64,000 bases of DNA, from contig JAIXMP010000008.1 in assembly GCA_025677815.1 (NCBI GenBank), forward strand, positions 1,426,001 to 1,490,000, in the 5' to 3' direction. Below the pieces are notes generated by a model, which saw nothing but the letters and a program-made list of their open reading frames with translations, searched no databases and was not told the DNA's origin. Below are positions 23,545-34,782 of this stretch, piece by piece. Numbering within the stretch: the first letter of the stretch is position 1; every line of letters begins with the position of its first letter. The position numbers and the translations under genes were made by a program. The stretch is from Phascolomyces articulosus. Lineage: Eukaryota; Mucoromycota; Mucoromycetes; Mucorales; Lichtheimiaceae.

Positions 23545-25050
23545 TTTATGTGTTTTGTATTATTTGAAGAAACAAGTCGTTTTGTACCAACCCAACACGA
23601 AAAACCTGCTTTAAGGCATTGTTTTTGGTTCGGAGATTGCAACTTTTTTTTTCTGGCAGCTTCTTTAAGAGGTCTTTTTTTTAATTTACCTTAAATAAAT
23701 CATTTGGATCCACAATAGCATTATTGTCATATATAACACATATATAACACTGAATTACTACTCTTAATTGTCAAAGTGTTTTATATTCTATATATAAAAA
23801 TAATGTTCAAAAAGATAAATGAAATTATTTGCCCATAAAGTAAGATCGAGTTATTTGTACCATTATGCCTAATGTGCTATAATATTATCAGCTTAATACT
23901 CATCACCTTGAAGATTATTATCAGTCTATTTGTGTACATATATATGGCTTTCAGGTGGTTAGTATTAAACCGACCCGCTATTCACATAGAAGATTTCTTT
24001 ATGCTTTACATTATTGTTTCAAATAATCCTTCAATGGTCGATTTTATAATATGGTATAAACCAGAGCTGATCTGACTAATACATAATAAATGATTACCTC
24101 TTTGTGATAAAAATTTAGAATTGGTGATTATTTATTTAAGCAAGATTGACACAATGTGCGTTACTGGAAGTCTCTAAGGAAAAGATAGCATTATTCGATA
24201 CCCAACTTTGGAAAAGCTTAAAGGTAACCATTTATATATGTTTTCATCCCAAAGGTTAAAAAAGAAAGTGTAGAGTGCAGTAAAGGTATTTTAGGTGATG
24301 CTCTTATTCAAAAATTAAATTGCCTTTATTTTGGGCTATTTTATCATATTATACATATTAAGGGTTAAAAAATATGGATAGTTTCTATAATACACTCAAA
24401 TCATCATAAGCTCGCTATAAATGGTATCTTGAGAGTTATTAATATGGTATTGGTCTTTCCGGAATATGCATTATTGCCCTAGCATCCAATTCATACTGTC
24501 TTGCTTGTGAACGATATATTTGCTTAACTATATAAGACCAATATCCTTGCTCTTCTTGTAGCTAACATTATCGTCGAACATTATAAAAATAAGTTTAGTC
24601 CAAAGATACCATTCAGCTAACAGGTAAAGGCAGATGTTTGTCGCTATTATAGTTTTGCTGAATGATTATTATAATTGTTGGATGTTTTGTCAACTACACA
24701 GCCACTAATAAATAAGATCTGTACGTTTGCAAAAATAAAACGTGAATTTTTTTTTACATATAATATTGTTCCAATGATATTGACAGATAAACTATAAGCA
24801 AAAAATGCTAAAACTTGCATATTTGATACTAAGAAACCAATATTATACAAGCAATAAAAAATCATTTTTACAAATTAGTTATATATAATAGCAACGTTGA
24901 AAAAAGAAGGACAAAAATGTATTTTATTTACTTAATAAAATTATATAGGTGTTAATTAACAAGATGGTTTTTTAAAATAGATAGAGGGAATGGCACCTTC
25001 ATCCAACAACTTCATCAGTGTCTATTGACGAATGTAACTGAAATCCAAAT
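23545..25050. promoter_or_regulatory. Divergent intergenic region
   Basis: 1.5 kb between p23 (minus) and eS1 (plus). The 23560-23700 part is less AT-rich and may be p23 leader or promoter. The rest is AT-rich with no gene-like ORF. Confidence 0.45.
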
Positions 25051-25143
25051 ATGGATAAAGCAGAGGAGTTATTGTTTTTGATCGGTGCTGGAAAAATCGG
25101 CAGACTGTCCCCTCAAGTAGCCATGGAAGCCGTGGCCAAGTAG
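25051..25143 (+). other. Upstream ORF in the eS1 leader (30 codons)
   Basis: ATG at 25051 opens a 30-codon reading frame (starts MDKAEELLFLIGAGK) closed by TAG 27 nt before the eS1 ATG. Its base composition is higher in GC than the surrounding DNA. Ribosomal-protein leaders are usually short and ORF-free, so either this is a regulatory uORF or transcription starts downstream of it. Confidence 0.4.
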
Positions 25144-25170
25144 AACTTCCTTTTCAGAAATCCATCGACA

Positions 25171-26569
25171 ATGGGTATGTACTATGAGAAAAGGATTATA
25201 GACATCTTCATTATTATGCATCCATCCATCATATCCATGAATCCATTGCTAAATCCATTCATTCCATCTTTTTTATAGCTGTTGGCAAGAATAAGTAAGA
25301 ATACGATATTCCAAACGAAACTTTGAAATTTCATTCTTATCCAAAAAATGCTAATCATAAAAAAAATAATTGATAAATAATTTTATAGACGCCTTAGCAA
25401 AGGAAAAAAGGGTCTTAAGAAGAAGGTGTAAGTAACTTGGTATTTTTTTTCTAACAGTAGTAATTTTTTTCATTTGCAAAATGTCGATCGGTTTTGTTTT
25501 TGTGGAAATGATCTTTTTCAGCAATGTTTTCTCAACATAATAAATGCACTATAAACACGATGCGAAGGGAAAAAAGATTTATTCAACACAATATGGACCA
25601 TGGCAGCAAAATGAATTAAAAAAGAGACCAGCATTACGATCCAATTTGATTTAGATCAGTGAACACTCACACACATTACACTCTTTTTTATATTCGTTTC
25701 ATCGTCAATAGAGTCGATCCCTTCACCCGTAAGGATTGGTACGATATCAAAGCTCCTTCCATGTTCGAGGTCCGTCAAGTTGGCAAGACCTTGGTCAACC
25801 GCACTCAAGGTTTGCGTAAGTTATCTGGAAAAAAATTGGAAAAGGGCAAAATATAAAGTGGATGGAGGGAAGGATCATCAATGCTGGTTATTTTCTTTTA
25901 CTAAAAGAGGGTGGCTTTTTATATTGAATAGGTAATGCCAACGACTCGTTGAACGGTCGTGTCGTCGAAGCTTCCCTTGGTGATCTCAACAAGGATGAAG
26001 CCCGTGCTTTCCGCAAGATCCAACTTAAGGTTGATGAAATCCAGGGCAAGAACTGTCTCACCAACTTTTATGGTATGGACATGACCTCGGACAAGCTCCG
26101 TTCCATGGTCAAGAAGTGGCAAACTTTGATCGAGGCCTTCGTTGATGTCAAGACCACTGATGGTTATCTCGTCCGTTTGTTCGCCATCTCTTTCACTGCT
26201 CGTCGTCGCAACCAACTCAAGAAGATTACCTATGCTCAAACTGCTCAGGTCCGTCAAATCCGCAAGAAGATGTTCGAAATCATGACTGAGGAATCTGTTG
26301 CCTGTGACTTGAAGGAATTGGTCAACAAGGTCACCTCCACTGCTTCGGCCTCTGCTCAAGATGCTATTGCCGTCCGCATCGAAAAGGCTTGCCAAGGCAT
26401 CTATCCCCTCCAGAACACCTATATCCGTAAGGTCAAGATCTTGAAGGCTCCCAAGTTCGATGTCTCTGCCTTGTTGGCTCTTCACGGTGGTTCTTCTGCT
26501 GGTGAAGAAGTTGGTTCCAAGGTCCCCAAGGGTGAGTTCAAGGAACCCCCTGTTTTGGACTCTGTCTAA
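25171..26569 (+). CDS. RPS1: 40S ribosomal protein eS1 (S3a)
   Basis: Small-subunit ribosomal protein eS1, 266 aa. Exons: 25171-25174 (only ATGG), 25279-25294, 25389-25427, 25712-25815, 25932-26569. The assembled N-terminus reads [20 protein letters not shown], then [57 protein letters not shown] and ending [12 protein letters not shown]; all are canonical. Codon usage switches to strongly biased C-ending codons in the last exon, as expected for a highly expressed gene. The first three coding exons are tiny, a pattern known in fungal ribosomal protein genes. A long antisense ORF over exon 5 is a shadow of the biased codons. Confidence 0.97.
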
Positions 26570-26940
26570 GCTTATTTTTTGCTTTTTTTCTCTCTCTCGA
26601 TCCTTCATCCCTTTTTATATTTTCAACATCTTGCAAAAATTACCTTTTACAAATAAAAAAATGAGGGTTGCTGTAATAATAAAAATAGTATAATATTATT
26701 TTGGAATTGTTGCTTGTCATGAATTTATTCATAAGAGACTCTGGAATGAGTGTTGTTTTTTATGCAATCAAATTTTAAGGTAACCTTGGTCCTGTAACCA
26801 TGAGAACAAAGTGGCGGAACATGAAACAGCACTTGCCACATCTACAACCAACGCCAATTTCATTTTATCACTTTTTTTTCTTTTCTTTTATACTTTATCG
26901 CGCCTGGTCTATCTCTTATCCATTCTAGTACTTTGACACC
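26570..26940. promoter_or_regulatory. Intergenic region
   Basis: 371 nt: 3' end of eS1 (T-rich, AATAAA-like at about 26651) followed by the promoter of the amidohydrolase gene. The latter has a T/C-rich stretch at 26867-26890 shortly before its ATG. Confidence 0.45.
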
Positions 26941-29900
26941 ATGTCAACAAGGAAACAAGGGTATGACGCGATTCCGGTCAATGACAACGACGACGAGAAT
27001 TCTCCGCCCGCAACCAGTAGCGCCAGCAACTTGCTAGGCAACCAAAATTCAAATGACCACGCAACACGTTGGGACAAGATCAAAGACTTTGAATATAAAC
27101 GATTCTTCAAAACACATCTAGGCACCATTCTTTGCTCATTGGTTGTTCTTGCGCTTGTTGTCGGTTTTATCATTGCATTGTTCCTTCCCGATGATTACAG
27201 TGAGCAACTCCCACTCCCTAACAGAAATCATATCAAAGCGCCAATCAAAGCTGGTATTCCCGAAAGTGCTTTACAAGAAGGTTTAGCTAAGTGCGAGACA
27301 ATCCAACAATCTAAACCAATTAATCGACCTGATACTGCGCGTAAAAACCCTCGAGCTCCTGCTGATGTTCAACCTGTTTTACTCAAAAATGCAGTAGTTT
27401 GGGATGGTGAAGGCAACATATTGAAGGATGTTGACATTTTACTGCAAAATGGCGTCATAACTAAAGTTGAAAATGATATCAGTCCACCCGAAAGTGAAGA
27501 TACAAAGGTCATTGATGTTGCTGGACATGTTGTTAGTCCAGGCATCGTTGATATGCATAGGTAAAAAAAAATAGGGTTCATGAGAAAAAAAAAAACGGTT
27601 ACCCCTAAGATTGCGGTTTCTGATCTATATCAGTTAAATAACAAACCCAATTCTGTAAAAAATCTCTATATTTAGTCATTTGGGCTTGTATAGTTGGCCA
27701 TACCTTGCTGGATCAATGGAAGTGAATGAAGCAACATCTCCTCTTACTCCGTTCGTTCGGTCATTGGATGCATTTAGTCCAGGCGACAAAGCAATTCGTA
27801 TCGTGGCTTCAGGTGGTGTTACAACGGCACTCGTTTTACCCGGTTCAGCAAACTTAATGGGTGGTGAGGCGTTTGTATTCAAATTACGTTCTATGCCTAC
27901 TTCAAGTAATGAGGATATGCTTATTCAAGCAGGTATTGATGAAGAAGTTGATGCTAAATGGCGATGGATGAAAATGGCATGCGGTGAAAACCCAAAGGTA
28001 CGATTTTATATCATTGGTTTAGAAATAGCATATACATTAAGCATATATACTAACTTACTATTCTATAAATTTTACATGAATAATACAGAATTTCTATGGC
28101 AAATTTGGTCGTATTCCTAAAACAAGTAATGTCCATTTATATCGATTTTTATTTGTGAAAAAAATAATCTGTCTTGTTATTAAGTCAAATATCAACTATT
28201 AGGAATGGGTGAAGCATATCTTTTCCGACAACGTTTGGATGATGCACGAACATTAATGAATGCACAGGATGACTGGTGCAGTGCAGCTCAGAATATTGAT
28301 CCTGAATCAACTCGACTCGAATCACGTTTCCCTGAAGAATTGAAGCTTGAATCTCTTGTTGCTTTACTCCGTGGTGATGTGTTGCTTAATGTCCATTGCT
28401 ATGAAACACACGATATTGAAGCCATGATCCGTCACTCTATCGAGTTTAACTTTACCATCAGTGCTTTCCATCATGCTCTTGACGCATACCTTATTCCAGA
28501 CATTATTAAACGTGCTCGAAATAACATTACAATTGCAACATTTGCTGATCATTGGGGTTACAAGAAGGAAGCATTCCAAGCTTCTCCGTTCAGCCCCAAG
28601 ATTTTACATGAAGCCGGTCTCCCTGTTGCTTTGAAGAGTGATCATCCTGTTTTGAATTCTCAACATTTAGTCTTTGAAGCCGCCAAATCTAACCATTATG
28701 GTTTACCTCCACAAGTTGCATTCAAGGCTGTTACATCTGTTCCTGCAAATGCAATTGGTCTTGGCCACCGTGTTGGGTCCCTCAAGGTTGGTTACGATGC
28801 CGATGTTGTTATTTGGGATCGTGAACCATTGGCACTTGGTGCTACACCATTGCAAGTATTCATTGATGGTGTCCCATTGTTTGATGAGAAGCCTATTCCA
28901 CCAGCTATTGATAAGAAGATATACACCAATGAGGATACAACAACTGCTCAGACAGAAAACATTGTAAACATTGACAACGTATCTCCAGAACAAAAAACAA
29001 TCATGTTCACTAACGTGGGCCGTGTTGTACTTGGTAATGATGTTGATATAGAAGGCCCTGCACAAATTCTTGTTCACAATGGTGAAGTTATTTGTGCTGG
29101 TCAAGACTGTTCTATTGCTATCGCCTCTACAGAAGGAGAGGCATTGACTCATGTGGATATTAAAGGAGGCTATGTTATTCCTGTAAGTTTTTATAATAAT
29201 ATATATTACAAAAAAAACCGGAAATGAATGCTAATATTTTGGATTCAATATAGGGCTTGATTGCTGTAGGATCCAAATTGGGATTGACAGAGATTCCGTC
29301 GGAACGATCTACTGGTGATGGTGTCGTTAGCCCTTCATCGTCACATAATCCCAAGGATATTGTACAAGCTATTGATGGTATCAAATTGAGTACGCGCCAT
29401 TTGGAAGAAGCATACAAGGGAGGTGTTCTCACAGCAATTAGTTCCCCTGTATCAAGAAACGTTGTCGTTGGTATTAGTGCGGCTTTCAAGACGGGTGCTG
29501 ATTCACGTAAGTTTAATTCATTGTATATACACACTCAATTTTTCATTATAAGTATCTAACACTATTCTTTACTGTCACAAATACAGTCCTTACTGAAGGA
29601 GCATTAATCGCACCTCAAGTTGCTCTCCATTTGCAAATTGGCGATGACGTAAAATCCGAAAGCTTCCCAACCGTCTCATCGCAAATTTCATTCATCCGCC
29701 AAGTTTTATCTGAACACAAAACCAATGCCAACTATTTTGGAAAAGCTGCTCGAGGTGAAATCCCAACGATTATCTCAGTAAACAACAAGGATGAGATTGC
29801 ATCCATCATCTTGCTCAAGCAACAAGTTTTCCCTAAGGCACGTTTTGTTATTTTGGGTGGTGCAGAATCCCATTTGGTTGCAAAACATCTTGCCGATGCT

Positions 29901-30320
29901 GATATCCCTGTTATCTTACGACCCCATCTGTGTACACCATCTCAATTTGATTCCGTCCACTGTTTAACGGGTGCACCATTAACCAATGGTACAGCCGCTC
30001 ATGTCTTACATCAACATGGTGTCAAGATTGGTTTAGGTGTGTCAGATGATGGCCTTGCACGAAATTTGGCTTGGGATGCGGGATGGCTTTCGGCTACATC
30101 ACCTCAACCTGAAGGAGCTATTACGGAATCGGATGCTATTCGTTTCGTAACAGTTAATTTGCAAGAAATTTTTGGTCTTATGAATGACAAGGATAGCGCC
30201 ACTACAACTACCACCAATAATAGCATGGATGAATTTGTTATCTGGTCTGGTAATCCATTGGAATTACATAGTCGACCCCTTTTATTCCACTCCAAGCACA
30301 TAGGTATACATAAGCTTTAA
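26941..30320 (+). CDS. Membrane-anchored tandem amidohydrolase-like protein
   Basis: 981 aa from exons 26941-27560, 27676-27997, 28089-28125, 28203-29182, 29254-29506, 29587-30320. An N-terminal cytosolic tail is followed by one transmembrane helix (about 60-82), so the enzyme should face the lumen or exterior. First half (about 130-580): an amidohydrolase-superfamily metallo-hydrolase with the beta-sandwich start VLLKNAVVWDGEG, the metal motif DMHSHLG (His206, His208), NVHCYETHD, FHHALDAYL and LKSDHPV, ending DADVVIWDREPLAL. Second half (about 590-981) repeats the layout (FTNVGRVVLGNDVDIEGPAQ, then VIPGLIAVGSKLGL), but HxH is replaced by G-S-K, so it is probably inactive. Substrate unknown; imidazolonepropionase-like amidohydrolases are nearest in motif. 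Confidence 0.85.
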
Positions 30321-30546
30321 GCATCATGGATGTAATAAATTATGTACAAATCAATATATTTTTATTTACGATGACCTATATATAACTATTAAATGAAGCC
30401 ATTTTTTATTATATTCGGTACTTGAGAAGAAGATGATATGTTTTCTGGATATTATTATTATTATTATTTGAACGCATAATTGTACAGCCATCTCATATAT
30501 TATATGGGATACTGTTTTTTAAATTCATATATAACCTAGGATAACA

Positions 30547-30627
30547 ATGAGTTTTCAGGCACTGTGGAGCAGGTGCTCCAAAAAAGGCAATTTATTTCAG
30601 ACTCAGCCTCCACTTGGAGCGGTGAGG
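30547..30627 (+). other. Upstream coding-like exon before eL42
   Basis: ATG at 30547 opens 27 codons (MSFQALWSRCSKKGNLFQ..., no acidic residues) ending at a strong donor, GTAAGTG at 30628, in phase 0. The eL42 acceptor at 30962 is also phase 0, so splicing 30627 to 30963 would skip the usual ATG exon and give eL42 an N-terminal basic extension. It could instead be plain 5' UTR or a uORF. Confidence 0.35.
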
Positions 30628-30684
30628 GTAAGTGTTGGATTGTGTTTGTGATATATACAACCTCCTCTTTTCTGGGTATTCGCC

Positions 30685-31377
30685 ATGGTAAGCATCCATC
30701 CATTCTATATAATATCAATCCATCAATCCCAATAGTCGATCCATATCGCAGCCGCATCTATCCGACGTGTATAAGAGCCAAACGACCGTTTATTTCAAAT
30801 AATGATCATAATTGATACATCGAAACGAAACACGAAACATGAACATTTTGAACGACCATGTTCCATGCGGCTGCAAGAATTGACTTCATTTTGAAAGAAC
30901 ATCCAAAAACTGAATTTTATATATGAACATATTTTTTTTTTTTGCGCCATGTGCTTGTTTAGGTTAACATTCCCAAGACCCGCAACACTTACTGCAAGGG
31001 CGCTAAGTGCCGCAAGCACACCCCTCACAAGGTGACCCAATACAAGACCGGTAAGGCTTCCTTGGCCGCTCAGGGTAAGCGTCGTTACGATCGTAAGCAA
31101 TCCGGTTATGGTGGTCAAACCAAGCCCGTTTTCCACAAGAAAGCTAAGACTACCAAGAAGATTGTCCTTCGTTTGGAATGCACTGGTAAGTAAAGAAATA
31201 AAAGGGTGAAAAAGAAGCTTCGCGTTTATCAAATATATCATTTGGAAACAATTGGAACTCATGTTATAATTTTAATAAATAGCTTGCAAGTACAAGATGC
31301 AACTTCCCATCAAGCGTTGCAAGCACTTCGAATTGGGTGGTGACAAGAAGACCAAGGGTGCTGCCCTCGTTTTCTAA
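30685..31377 (+). CDS. RPL42: 60S ribosomal protein eL42 (L44/L36a)
   Basis: 106-aa large-subunit protein near the ribosomal E site. Exons: 30685-30687 (exactly the ATG), 30963-31185, 31283-31377. Protein: [60 protein letters not shown], ending [10 protein letters not shown]. The four zinc-ligand cysteines (two CxxxxC/CxxC-type pairs) are present. In fungi, the residue in the GGQTKPVF loop (Pro here) is the classic cycloheximide-sensitivity position. The length equals the family norm. The gene ends about 100 nt from the convergent carotenoid oxygenase stop. Confidence 0.97.
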
Positions 31378-31480
31378 ACATGATGTGTTTTTGTTTTTCT
31401 TTATTGTAATATAATAAACAAGAAAGGGATAAAAACATGCCGGATTCCAAACATGTTTATACAACTATGTTTTTATATTT

Positions 31481-33540
31481 TTAATTGATAGCAATACCAA
31501 TACCATGCGAATCAACAAAGGAACCATGGAGTGTGAGTGTATTAAAGGAACCAAGTGTGCATCGACCGATTTCTTTCATGGATTGGGCAGCGAGGATAAG
31601 CAAAAAGAATGATTCAATGTCTTCACCAGTTTTTGAATTTACAACAGAGAGTATTACACCATCATCTTCAGTTGTTCCATTAGGGTTGGGTATAAAGATA
31701 GGTTCAGAGCATGAGCAACCGGGTGTATCCCATATCTTGGCTGTACTTGCTTGATCTGTATTGGGTCCAAGATAAGGTTGATCAAGGTCCACCTTAATTA
31801 GCCCATTTACAACAGAGCCAGATGCATAGGAAGGTGCAAACCTTGATTCACATACACCATAAAGATATCGATATTTTTTGAGATTATATTGCTGGTTAAA
31901 ACGTGGTAATTCAACATCTTGAGCTAACACAGTATAAGATGCAACACGACGTTTGTTGTATTCTCGCATGCCATTGAATAAATAGCCACCGGTCCAGCTT
32001 TTATTTGCTGACCATCTATGTACATTGTCGCTACCACGAGGCACTTGACCCAATCGATACCGTCTAACTTGAGAAGGTGCTATCTTGTTACCCTCTTTTC
32101 CTTGTGCTTTTTTCTTGACTACAAATCGCACAGGTTGTACTTGATCCAAATCCACTTTTCCACTAGGTGCTTTACCCAATTCAAAGCTTGCATCCACAAT
32201 ATCAGTGTTTTCGTACATACAGTAATCCATAAAAATGACTCGTTCGGTACCACCGCCTGGTAGTGGGACTTCTTCATCCCAAGCATTTGAGGAGTGAAAT
32301 CCAAAACATGGCTCAGCTTCATAGGTGGCAACATGCCGCTTGATGTGGCGATCAATCACATGGAAAAGTGTGCGTCGGCTTCCATCCCATTGAAAAGTTT
32401 GATATGCGTTGGAATAGTAGATGGCAGCCATACCACCAAATGCGTAATAATAAGGGAAATTAGGTACTATAATATAGTTTTTTGTCATGTTGAATGAATG
32501 GATGTATGCTGGTTTAAGGATCTCCAATGTGTTCCAGGAACCCAAATGTCTCCAGATAGGTTCATGTACTGTAGTTTCGGGCGGTGGCATATCCGTCTGA
32601 CCTGGTTCTGGAGAGTAAGGCCCGATTGCAAACGTTTGGAAACTGGGAATTGGTCCAAGTCGAACCATAAAATTTACATATTCATTGGCTTCTTCATCAA
32701 ATTGATGATGTGATGAACAAAGCATACCCCATAACCTTTTATCCACATGCGAATAAGTGAACATTTTCAGAGGTTCTATATATAATACAGAAGTTAATCA
32801 GTGAAATCAATTTTTTTTTACCAGGTGGCTGAAATGAGAAAAGAGACACTTACTTAAAGTTTCTTTATCCACAAGTTGCAATGTATCAGCGTCTCGTTTT
32901 ACTACAACTGCTTCACCACGCGTGACCCCTGTCTCTTGTTCAAGTTTTTTACCAATAGGAAAATTTGGTGTAATAGTGATATTGACCATATCATATTCAG
33001 GATCTTGTTCTTTTCGAGCCATGGTTTGGTTGAATTCAGTAATATGATGATAAAAAGTTTGCATACGACCAAAGATAGTTTTGCAAGGATCAGGACCAAA
33101 GGTAAGCAAAGTTTTGTCGCCATCCCGGATTCTTTGTTCAAGCCCATTGGACGTATGACGTGAAGTATATTTTACGGTTTGAGTTCCACCTGATATCTCA
33201 AACCGGTGAAGTATGGAAAGACCATCAAAAGGATGTCCGATATGGTGAGTATCTCCATTATCCATCATAATGTTATATCGACCCGATCCTTTTTTTAATA
33301 ACAAAAAGTCATTATTAGTTGATTAATAGAACCCAAAAAAAAGAAAGAAAAATAGTCTATATTTAAACTGAGTAAACGTGTCAACATACCTGAACGATAT
33401 AGTATACCATTAACCCAAGAAGGAATTTTACCTTCAATCTTGACGGTAATAGGTTCTTCATAAGCAGGAACATTTTTGAATCCAAAGGGTGAAGGTGCTG
33501 GCTCACCATTGTTCGGATTTAAAGCAGCAGGTGTTCGCAT
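31481..33540 (-). CDS. Carotenoid cleavage oxygenase (CarS/AcaA/Tsp3 type)
   Basis: Non-haem iron oxygenase cleaving carotenoids or apocarotenoids. In Mucorales such enzymes make trisporoid sex pheromone precursors. Exons (minus): 33540-33390, 33288-32854, 32775-31481; 626 aa. Family features: PSWVNGILYRSGSGRYNI at the N-terminus, HPFDGLSILHRFEI, YSHVDKRLWGM, the His-containing iron-ligand strand AYIHSFNMTKNYIIVPNFP, LFHVIDR, CFGFHSSNAWDEE, RYRLGQVP, ELPRFNQQYNLKKYRYLYGV and the C-terminal TLHGSFVDSHG with the last ligand. No signal peptide, so it is probably cytosolic or lipid-associated. Whether it is the beta-carotene (CarS-like) or the apocarotenoid (AcaA/Tsp3-like) enzyme cannot be decided here. 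Confidence 0.92.
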
Positions 33541-33871
33541 AATAGATAGTTTTTAAAGGAGATTTTTCATCAAAAAGAAAAAAAGAAGAATAGTCAGTGA
33601 AAAAGAGTATCATGGATGAAAAAGGCTATTTTATAGAAGAAAAAGTCAATCATTACCCATATGCAGGAGAAGGAAGAGAAATATCACTGACATCTTAAAT
33701 TTCATTGTTCTCAAAATAAGGAGTAACACTCATGCTTGTCGGCACAACAAATATCAATGCTTCTCAAGACTTCACAACTTGTTGTAAAAGATGCTGTCAC
33801 TTCTAGGTAAAATTTAAGAGTATTACCAAAGTTACAAGCGACAACTTATATTAATAGAAATGTTAAAATAG
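33541..33871. promoter_or_regulatory. Divergent intergenic region with possible missing exon
   Basis: 331 nt separating the carotenoid oxygenase (minus) from the resolvase gene (plus). The resolvase coding frame has no ATG at its open start, so a short first exon probably lies here. ATGs exist at 33612, 33660, 33731 and 33791, but none gives a clean phase-2 junction that I could confirm. Confidence 0.4.
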
Positions 33872-34706
33872 TCTAAATAAACTCAAAGTCAACGATCTCA
33901 AAACGATTGCTCTGCAATGTGGCATTACTTCAACTGGTAAAAAGGTGGATCTTTTTAACCGTCTTGACAATCATTTCAACACTATTATTACCAATGCTTC
34001 ATCAACAACAACAGATCAGTTCATTCCCAATGAAACGATTCCAAAATCCATTCTTTCGTTTGATGTGGGTTATCGTAATCTAGCTCATGTAAAATTAGAT
34101 CACCAACACAACATTTTGGAGTGGCGTCGTACAGACTTACAACTTGAAAACTTTCATCCATCTGTAGCTGCACCCTTAATGCGTAACTATGTTCAGGAAC
34201 TAATAGTACCCATGCTCAGGGATGGGATGCACGTTGGAGCAATAGTCATAGAACAGCAACGTTATCGTGATAATAGCAGTCATAGCGTCTTTGAACATAC
34301 AATCCGAGTGAATACAATTGAATCCATGTTATGGTATGCACTGTATGAAATAGTGGATACTGTGTCAACATCGTCATCTTCAGTGGTAATGGAAGCTATA
34401 GCCCGTCCTGCAGTGGATCGAATATGGCGTGCGGATTGGGAACAAGTCACTCCTCCACCACCGGAAGGTTCTACCAAAGCAAAAATGAATCGTTACAAGA
34501 AACAAGCATGTGTTCAGCTTATTAAGCACTGGTTCGAAAAGAACACAACGATACGTGTTGGTCGCCAAGAACTTATGGATGTGTTTCTAAACGAAAAGAA
34601 ACAAGATGACATGGCAGATGCTCTTCTGCAAGCAATGTCATGGTATCGATGGCGACATTCGGCTTTGCAATATATAGAACAATGTGTAGAAACCAGACAA
34701 CAATAG
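33872..34706 (+). CDS. Mitochondrial Holliday-junction resolvase, Cce1/Ydc2 family (5' end uncertain)
   Basis: RNase H-fold nuclease resolving four-way junctions in mitochondrial DNA. From the acceptor ATAG at 33871 the frame reads a SAP-like N-terminal helix-turn-helix (LKVNDLKTIALQCGITSTG), then KSILSFDVGYRNLAHVKLD with the first catalytic Asp, GAIVIEQQRYRDNSSHSVFE, VVMEAIARPAVDRIWRADW, and the C-terminal signature KKQDDMADALLQAMSWYRW carrying the last acidic residues. About 278 codons. There is an upstream in-frame stop at 33864-33866 and no in-frame ATG before the SAP-like region, so the true start is in an unseen upstream exon carrying a mitochondrial presequence. The first in-frame ATG would truncate the catalytic core. 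Confidence 0.82.
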
Positions 34707-34782
34707 ATAATAACACTAAACTATACTTTCCTTATCCTGTTAATATAATGATTTGGTACTATATAAAAAACAAATTTAGTTA

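Noticed and set aside
25428..25711. snoRNA in the longest eS1 intron
   Set aside because: No matched C/D or H/ACA boxes with a closing stem were seen.
25919..26608. 229-codon antisense ORF over eS1
   Set aside because: Produced by the strong codon bias of the ribosomal protein gene; no promoter or family signal.
28205..29227. Separate amidohydrolase gene starting at the internal ATG 28205
   Set aside because: Flanking exons join in phase and supply the metal-binding HxH and N-terminal strands; it is an internal exon.
30688..30962. Intronic C/D-box snoRNA in the first eL42 intron
   Set aside because: An AATGATCA box and a later CTGA exist, but the C box is imperfect and no convincing terminal stem or guide region could be shown.
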